From Isohypsibius dastychi (lineage: Eukaryota; Tardigrada; Eutardigrada; Parachela; Isohypsibiidae), in the NCBI GenBank assembly GCA_034696485.1, contig JAQIWT010000893.1, forward strand, positions 1 to 14,130: DNA of 14,130 nt. Reading direction: 5' to 3'. Under the pieces are notes generated by a model that did no database searches, was not told the DNA's origin, and saw nothing but the letters and a program-made list of their open reading frames with translations. Position 1 is the stretch's first letter. The number at the start of each line of letters is the position of its first letter. Position numbers and translations under genes: made by a program. This document shows, in pieces, positions 7,609 to 14,130 of this stretch.

Positions 7609-8781
7609 ATGAACAAATCTTGCAGTTACGCAGTTATGGAGAATAACGAAGCCATGGAAGCGTTGGAGAAAGTCGTCAAGGATACGGAGTCAACTCCTTA
7701 TTTCGGAAAAACGCTCAAGCTCGAAAAGATTTTCTTCGGGGTGAGCATATGCTTAGAACTGTTTCGATGATAAAATGTCAGTATCAGTACATTCATGCAT
7801 CAGCTAGAGAACCAATCTAACGGGTGTTACTTTCAGGCAGATAGCAAGCCAGAAGATCGTTGGCCGAAAAACAGAGCGACGCTCGATAGGATCAGGAATG
7901 AATTCTCCAAATACGGCCGGGAGGATCCATTCAAAATTACAGAAAGCCAGCATGGAACGGAAGAGCTGTCTTATGTCTCGACCAAAGTGGTCCACAAAGC
8001 AGACATGTTTATTGAATTCAACTTGACGACAAAAAATGAAGAAGTATTTGCGCAAAAATGGATAATAAAACTTGGCGCAAATGTTGTTCATTTTCAGAAG
8101 TTGAACGTTGTCGAGTCTGGGAGTAAACATGAAGGATTAAAGATCCTTCTCGCCCCGCATGAAATCAGTGATGCTCCAGCCTTCTTAATCGTGAGAATTC
8201 CATTCAAGAAAGTACCAGCTCTTTTGCTGGTTGCTATGACCTTACACATCAAAGTTGAAAATGCCGATTCAGGCGAGACGAAAGTTTTTGATGTAACTGA
8301 AAAGGTGACTATAATGGTATAATCAAGTCATTACAGTGAATCGTCAGTGCTGATATTTTTAGATTCGTTTTTATGATTACATTGCTGGCGATCTCCCCGG
8401 AAATATCCAATCTATGCACTTGCTCAGAATGGAGTGGAGTGCGCTCGAAAGACCGGGGATCGGCAGGTCAAAGAGTGACCTCAACAACACCGTACATGGA
8501 GTGGGCCATGCTCGTGACCTGTTCGAAGAGTTCTTCGGCTTGCCCAAGTTGGATGGGGTCTTTTTGGAAGGAACAAAATGGAGTCAATGGTTTGCGGGAT
8601 CTTCAGCAACTGGGGCGTCATCTTGGTCGAGGTGAAAGCAAAAGTCAAGGAGAGCAAGAAGAACGCAGTCGTACTTACATGTAAACGAGTTTCTGATGAT
8701 TCCTGGACCTCTGCTTTATTTGAAAAAGCCATGGCAGAATTTCTCGGGCTGTATGCCAATGATGGATTGTTAGCTCTGTGA
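7609..8781 (+). CDS. adaptin-like appendage (ear) domain protein without trunk
   Basis: Exons: 7609 (or ATG 7636)-7740, 7837-8307 and 8363-8781. Introns: 7741-7836 and 8308-8362 (AAG|gtgact...tttttag; a second donor at 8317 also keeps frame). The product is about 330 residues from ATG 7636. Residues 1-85 are charged and unassigned. Residues ~90-195 are strand-rich (FIEFNLTTKNEEVFAQKW...), resembling the immunoglobulin-like half of adaptor appendages. From LLRMEW (~213) onward it follows the beta-adaptin platform half: a tryptophan start, EGTK.ES near EGQDM, FSNWGVILVEVKAKV near LTNGIWVLAELRIQ, NAVVLTCKRVSDDS near FTLSLKCRAPEVSQ, and a final helix FEKAMAEFLGLYAN. Appendages recruit endocytic accessory proteins to clathrin coats. 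Frames 8363-8577 and 8578-8781 differ by one base; one more A in the AAAA at 8575-8578 would join them. The trunk and hinge that make adaptins about 900 residues long are absent. The domain match is by eye, so the family is likely but not certain. Confidence 0.6.
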
Positions 8782-9269
8782 GATTCGTATTGATTTTTCT
8801 AAATATAGCTGACTCTGAATCCAATGGTCGCGTACTTACTTGTTGACAAACACATTCAATGGCAACGAGCGTTATCTGTGCAGTGCTTTTAGCATGTCAA
8901 ATTACACCGCTGTTCGACAAACACTGTGCTAATGGGTTGGCTTTGTCTGGCAGATTTTCTGTTGTACCGCAACTCATTCTAAAAGCTGGATTGAGTTGAC
9001 GGAGAACTCAGCAGTTTCTTTTAAATGACGACATCGTTTACCGGTGGTTCGCAGTCAGCTTTATTTGAACATCATACAGATTGGTCCTTGTATTACGAAG
9101 ACCCCTGTGCTCGAGAAGTGCTGACGTGCAGAGGAAGATGGGGATCATTTGACTTAGATCGAGCCAGTGTGATCAGTTAGCAAGGTTTACAACTGCATTT
9201 GTGGCGACATTTAATGTGAGATCGTTTGTTTCGGCTTTCATAGCTAGCCATTCTGAACAGGTTTTGTCA

Positions 9270-9292
9270 AATATATATGTATATATATATAT
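9270..9292. repeat. AT dinucleotide microsatellite
   Basis: A 23-base run of alternating A and T is interrupted once by G (ATATATATGTATATATATATAT). Length polymorphism is expected. Confidence 0.9.
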
Positions 9293-9460
9293 CACACTGA
9301 TAGAAGCTGACCGCAAAAGTAGAGGAAACAGTTTTACTGAAACTGTCGTAGCGCAGGGAACTCATTGTGCGCAGTAGGGCTGCTCCTAAGTGAGAGATTC
9401 TAACGGTCCGTTCTTCTGATCAACTTGCGCCCCCACCAGGGGCTCGTTTGAGCTGTTGGA

Positions 9461-9483
9461 GGGTGTATATTTTATATACACCC
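9461..9483. repeat. TATA-centred palindrome, 10 bp arms
   Basis: GGGTGTATAT and ATATACACCC are exact reverse complements around a 3-base TTT loop. Beyond one mismatched pair the symmetry continues for two more G:C pairs. It lies about 280 bases past the Kelch gene stop codon on its downstream side, so a role in 3' end formation is possible but unproven. Confidence 0.7.
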
Positions 9484-9764
9484 CCTGATTCTCTCAGTTT
9501 CTATGGTCCAAAATAATTTTAAGTGTTGTTTTCTTGTTCAGTTTGATTTTTTGATTCGGGGGGGGGGGTGCACTCAGGGGGCAGTGTTCTTCAGACCCCT
9601 AAGGGGGCAGCGCAATAGGGCAGCCAATCAGGAAAGAGTAACCAGAAAGGCGCTTCTGAAGCAACTGAAGAGCCACAAGTCCACAAAAACAGATTTTATC
9701 AGTTATTTGTGCAGTAGCTGCACAATTAGTGAGGATTTCGAAAAAACCAATCGGGATCAGTTCA

Positions 9765-12700
9765 TTACTCTTTTTTCCTTCTCATTTTCAATGGTGTCAT
9801 CGATTCCAAAGTCCCAGCGGTCCGCAAGCCAACTTCATGAGAAGACCAAGTTTTCGTCGCGAAGTTAAAGATACTGATTTCGTCTTTACACTTTGAGCAG
9901 ACGTATTCGGTCGGATCGTGCTTTTCATGTTCCCAAACATACTTTATTCCAGAAACTCGTTTTTGCTTTGTTATTATCAGGTGATTCCATATGGTCATTC
10001 CATTTTGCCATAGGTACGTCTTCAGCTCTGTTGAATGAGAAAAAACAGAGTGAATAATCCAAAGAGATACTGTCCACCCCCCCCCCCCACCCCCTGATCC
10101 ATTGATTGACACAACCGCGGCACCACGTGGAGTAGACTAAAGCTGAGGGGTACTATGCTGTGAACGTTAATGGATTAACTTACTAGCTATAATTTTCCAT
10201 GTGTTTTCAAACGGATCGAAGGCTTCTAGGATCAGGAGATGCAAAGATTCCCAGCGCTCTGAGCTCTTGTTCCAGATAGCTTCCTGACCTGAAACCAGAT
10301 CATGTTCATGTAGGAGCTGCATCCAAGAAGTCACCAACAGAATATCAGTACTGTGGTCCCTCCACCAGACCGTGCAGAACTGATGCTCATTCCGTACCAC
10401 TAGTGAGCTAGTCGAACTACACGCATTCCACCAAACAGCGTGGTACACAAGCATGAATACCTGCGCCGTGAAGTTCCATTCAATCAACGACACGGTGCAC
10501 AGCACCGTACATCAAATACTTTTTGAGACATTGCAGATTCAAATTTTGTAGTTTTAAGACTGGGGAAAAACGGTGATACATGTGTAAATTCATACTCTTT
10601 CATTTTGTTGTGTGTTTGTATTCTTTATGGAGCTATATGAAGATGATTTTTCATTCCAGTGGTATTTTACATGGTTATTACAGGGCATTGCAGCATATTA
10701 TTGCTTGAAACCTGTTGCAGGTAATCCTCTATATGAGAAAGTATATTTACCTAGCAAATAAATCAGATGGTGGGTATCCGACGTCGTTCCAATGCAAGCT
10801 GATGCATTTCTGGTGTGAGTGGTGGAATCATGCTTTCTTGACCAAATCTGAGAAGAGACATTGTAGCTGTACGTCAGATTCCGTGGAGTCGATGTTGCAT
10901 GTTCTTGACAACCGAAAAACTGCAGTTCTGACTGATAACTGACGAAAGAATGATGGCATATGTAGAAAGGAAAAATATCCAACACAGAGCTGTGTCCATC
11001 CAACAAGGAATACGACCATAACGTTAAGATGCTTTTTTGTTCCGATACATATGCTGTATCCAGTGTGACATACATGCCTACATAAAGCAATTAGAACGTG
11101 ATTCGGTAGAATAAACAGCGGCCATAACTGGCAGAAGAGCTGGATATTATTTTCACAGTTGAAGACCACTGTTCGATCGTATCTTTAGGTACTACAATGC
11201 ATCACTGCTGTAACCGACTAGAATATGTATGCGGTAATCGACCAGACAACCGGACACTTTTCACAGCTGGTATTGTAGCCGTCCGATTCTGTGTGGTTTT
11301 CCAGAATATCTGGCGGCGGACATTTCAACTGGAAACCTTCGTCGCCTAATTGTTTGATTACCCTTGGCGAGGTGAGTGGGTGGATAGGTGGGCAGGTAGG
11401 TTTGAGCAAATGAACGAATTAACTATAACAGCCGCGGCTCCTAGAAAAACGATGTCTTGCGAATTGAAAGCTTAGACGCTGAAGTGAATAGATCAAGAAT
11501 CACCCTTGTAAAATTCACGTATTTGAGGCAAAATGCCGAACGCTGAGCACATTTCTTCATCGATCTCGGTTGAAATGTCGAAGTATTCAACCGCAAACAT
11601 GATCAGCATACGATACTGCTTTGTCACTGCTGTCTGTCAACCTCAGTCAGGGAGTGAGTGAGGTGCATTTGTTACTTACCTGTGATGGAAAGGAATGGAA
11701 TTTCTGACAACTGTTCCCAGCCATCATTTTCTTGGTTCAGCCGAAACAAATGGCATCCGTACGAGGTGCTCTCACACGTAACATAAAGTTGACCCATCCC
11801 ACACACGTGTACGAATTGCGGCTCGAAATCTTTAGGAAGACTTTTCATCCACTTTGTTTCACGTGCAATTGGATCGAACAAAACGATGAGGTCGTGCTTG
11901 ATTTCATCGGCATCAGTGTATTTTCGATGATGACTGTGCATTGGAGAAGGAAATCTATCGTTTAGCAATATCACGCCATGGTCGAAACCTGGAATGTATG
12001 GTATGGTTATTCTGAGCATACATCTGCATCTCCATTGGAACAAACTGCTCTTAGGTGCAAAAAAAGGTTTTTTCGAAATCATGGGAACAGGAGAATACGG
12101 TAATATCTGATGTTATGATTTGATTTTTGGTGTAGTGAAAAGAGTTTCTTCCTAATATCAGACTATATCTGATTGTTGTCCAAGCGGCCTGTTCTAGATA
12201 TTTCCAGAGACCTGTTCTTGTCAGTAAAATTTGTTCTCATTGCTGCGGTTGATTTCCTAAATCAATTTTGTTTTGCACCACACAATCGGAATAACGGGAT
12301 ATTGCCTCGTTCTAGTACTTTGACGTTCATTAGCTTAGATGAGCATTTGTGCTTGCTATCACATCCAAGTTCGAAGGGAATTCTGGACAGACTGTTGAAA
12401 GTCAGAGCTATTGGTGACACTGCGAATAAGAAATGGTCAGAAGATCCGGGGAGGTTTAGATTCGTTCATAGGTTTGCTGCCCAGAAACGTTAAGTTTTGC
12501 TCTTGGGAAGGGTCGTTGCCTTTGTCTTTTGAAGGCTACTGTTTCTAATGCTCCTGATCTTTCCCGGGTCCGGATCTTGTTTCACTTTCCGTTTCTCGTT
12601 ACTCTCGTCTAGTGCTCCTGGTCCCATTTGCTGGATGGGGGTCCACAAAAACTCGACGTCATCCCGGAATATTGGCAAAATTTGCGAAATCATATTCAAC

Positions 12701-14130
12701 ATTTACTTTGCTCTCGAGGCCTATGGATCGACTAATTTGCGCGCATGGGCAACAACCGAATTATTCTCCCGGATCTTCAGTACATCACTATCACACATAA
12801 CTCAACCATGCCCTCTTCAGCTTATTCTCTGCTGTCTCGTGCGTTTTATCACTTTTGTTAGTCTTGGGGCTTCACACATTGAATCAGTCTCACCATCGTA
12901 CTCGTTCACTTACCGGAATTTCGCAGATGGTATATAGGGTGGCTAATCTCAAATGGCCGGTTCGGTTGGTCTCTCAAGTGACGAGCTTCGTTGATCTTCA
13001 AAATGACGTAGCTGTATATATCTTCATCGGCCTTCAGATCCGGATCTAACTCGATCTCGGTGAATATGGAATCCTGTAAAACAGAATAAATAACTTCTAG
13101 TTCAGCTGTCCAGATACAGGATTTCTCGAGGCTTACTAATTACTACCAAAAAACATGTATTTGAATTCGTCTGTGCTTTGAGGAGTCATTTGGGGAATGT
13201 GTGTTAACAGCTTATACAGTAAATGCCCCGTATTTAGTTACAGAAATTTTCAAGGAACAAACTGTTCTGCTAGTACCAAAGCTATGCAGTGGTTTGATCT
13301 GGTCAACGAGATATTTTAGTGTTACCTGTTGTTTTGCCATTCATTTTTTTGCAGTTTGATTGTTCACTGAATAAAAGCATGAGAACGACTCAAATGCCTT
13401 TACGTATGGACTGCACTGTGATGGTTGTTCTACTTATGAAAAATCCAAAATAGTGCGAGAAGAACACTCACATCCATTAAGGGATATCGGATTGCGTCCA
13501 ATAGTTTCGCAAAAGAATGTACGCGGGAAGATCTGTCATGCCGGTACCATTGTCTGATCGATAGCCAAACTGATTTTTCATCTTCAAGGTTGAGGTCATC
13601 CGATGTCACGAACCCGTACATCTGGAAATGAGAAAGAAAATAACATATACGATGATAGAATCTTCATGATGCTCGTAATAACGGTTAGTTCAACCAGCGA
13701 ACCATCGACTACCTCTTGAAAGCTGAGATCCAAAAGTGCCTCACTTGGAAACAACGAATTTGCGCTTTTGCATATTATTAGGAACAGCTGGCTAGCCAGT
13801 TGCTGATCGTTGTGGCTTTTCGCGAAATGGAGCAAGGGAATGAGATCATCTGCTCTTGCATTAGATAGCAGGAAAGATTCGCATTTGGTCCGAAGTGTAG
13901 CAAACCCCAGATACAAAGCGATTTCGTAGATTTCGATCGCGTTACTGTCATTTAAAACGATTTCCGACGTGGAGATGAATCTCGATATTCTGAAAACGAT
14001 CATACCATTGGAACGGTAAGGTAGACAATGTAATACCCGTTCGGGATCCCAACTTCTTACAGTTCAAAATTTTCGACAGTAATGTCATTCAGCACAAACT
14101 CCGTATCATTAACACTGAGGGGGGAACTCA
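9765..14130 (-). CDS. BTB-BACK-Kelch (KLHL-type) protein, 5' end beyond right edge
   Basis: KLHL proteins are substrate adaptors of Cullin-3 ubiquitin ligases. Minus-strand exons, most joined in phase: 14130-14061 (partial), 13989-13713, 13621-13472, 13073-12914, one ending at 12603 (start unresolved, ~12750), 12419-12279, 11988-11680, 11629-11504, 10903-10751, ~10399-10184, 10027-9765. The BTB end reads FVLNDITVENFEL then ISRFISTSEIVL and ALYLGFATLRTKCESFLL. BACK reads ARADDLIPLLHFAKSH, then LNLEDEKSVWLSIRQWYRHD and LLDAIRYPLMD. Kelch blades follow: FLWTPIQQM, LFRLCGFDHGVILL, LIVLFDPIARETKW, CHLFRLNQENDGWEQL, TYSYNVSSQIW, HLIYLLG, LLILEAFDPFENTWKI, ISIFNFATKTW. The blades are divergent, and double glycines are mostly lost. 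One frame change by a missing base lies at the GGG (minus strand) at 12663-12665. A TGA at 11493-11495 follows the exon 11629-11504 frame; I infer a donor G|gtgatt at 11504 that bypasses it, because the propeller continues. If not, the gene ends there and 10903-9765 is a separate fragment. The last exon carries a CSKC pair. Confidence 0.82.
10077..10094. repeat. C tract in a Kelch-gene intron
   Basis: Twelve C, one A and five C lie in intron 10028-10183. On the transcribed (minus) strand this is a G-rich run, a possible G-quadruplex former close to the 3' splice site of the last exon. Confidence 0.7.
11245..11400 (+). repeat. dispersed repeat, copy C, inside a Kelch-gene intron
   Basis: ACCGGACACTTTT at 11249-11261 is followed by AGCCGTCCGATTCTG, GGACATTTC, CTGGAAACCTTCGTCGCC and a GGTGAGTGGGTGG...GGTGGGCAGGTAGG tail. 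These blocks match copy A at 4515-4640 in the same order and orientation. The copy lies in the ~600-base intron 10904-11503, the longest inferred in the Kelch gene, which fits insertion of repeat DNA into an otherwise short-intron gene. Confidence 0.6.

Larger units (their letters stand above)
8782..9764. other. intergenic region between convergent genes
   Basis: No supported exon was found. It contains the AT microsatellite, the TATA-centred palindrome and an 11-base G run at 9558-9568 (TTCGGGGGGGGGGGTGC), followed by CAGGGGGCAG and AAGGGGGCAGC. An open frame at 9503-9868 crosses this G-rich DNA and overlaps the last Kelch exon on the other strand, so I treat it as a shadow. Confidence 0.55.

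Noticed and set aside
11504-11629. Thioredoxin-like reading of the stretch AVEYFDISTEIDEEMCSAFG with following FYKGD
   Set aside because: There is no CxxC active site, and the exon joins the Kelch exons on both sides in phase, so the resemblance is probably chance.
12173-12493. Plus-strand 106-residue open frame
   Set aside because: It is antisense to the Kelch exon 12419-12279, which has phase-matched splice sites.
1-14130. CRISPR array, prophage, toxin-antitoxin or other bacterial system
   Set aside because: Spliced animal genes fill the window. No direct-repeat and spacer array, no operon and no phage genes were seen.

Overview
The window looks like nuclear DNA of an animal with a compact genome. 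Coding exons are separated by short GT-AG introns, many of 50 to 110 bases (for example 95-156, 515-573, 5515-5565, 7741-7836, 11630-11679). The protein families are eukaryotic: MLH1, BTB-BACK-Kelch, an adaptin-like appendage and a possible C-type-lectin-like protein. There is no bacterial operon structure and no ribosome binding sites. Short introns and strong sequence divergence fit a fast-evolving invertebrate such as a nematode or another small ecdysozoan, but the species cannot be fixed from sequence alone.

Layout from left to right. Positions 1-854 (+) carry the 3' exons of a divergent MLH1 mismatch-repair gene. It is interrupted by a frame change, lacks a helical segment and has lost the invariant C-terminal cysteine. 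Positions 855-1300 are non-coding: a 14-17 bp periodic GGAGT minisatellite and a perfect 72 bp palindrome. Positions 1340-2414 (-) encode a cysteine-rich, probably secreted protein whose first part resembles a C-type lectin domain. Positions 2415-5400 hold no convincing gene, but contain C tracts, a cluster of GTCCAC/GTGGAC motifs that switches strand, and two copies of a dispersed repeat. Positions 5413-5902 (+) are a small three-exon gene of unknown function. Positions 5903-7608 hold another copy of the dispersed repeat and a 424 bp non-autonomous DNA transposon with ~95 bp inverted repeats and a near-perfect 8 bp target duplication. Positions 7609-8781 (+) encode a short protein resembling the appendage (ear) of clathrin adaptor large subunits, without the trunk. 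Positions 8782-9764 are non-coding. Positions 9765-14130 (-) are a multi-exon BTB-BACK-Kelch gene that runs off the right edge and carries a fourth copy of the dispersed repeat in an intron.

Five places in four genes need one extra base to rejoin reading frames, all in the same direction and each beside a short homopolymer. This suggests under-called homopolymers in the assembly rather than decay of four neighbouring genes. The MLH1 fragment has two further anomalies that such errors do not explain.

The genes show no shared pathway (DNA repair, possible secreted lectin, vesicle coat, ubiquitin-ligase adaptor) and look like ordinary neighbours. I saw no convincing new multi-gene system. The most useful leads are the repeat families, the trunk-less adaptin-like ear, the odd MLH1 and the frameshift pattern.
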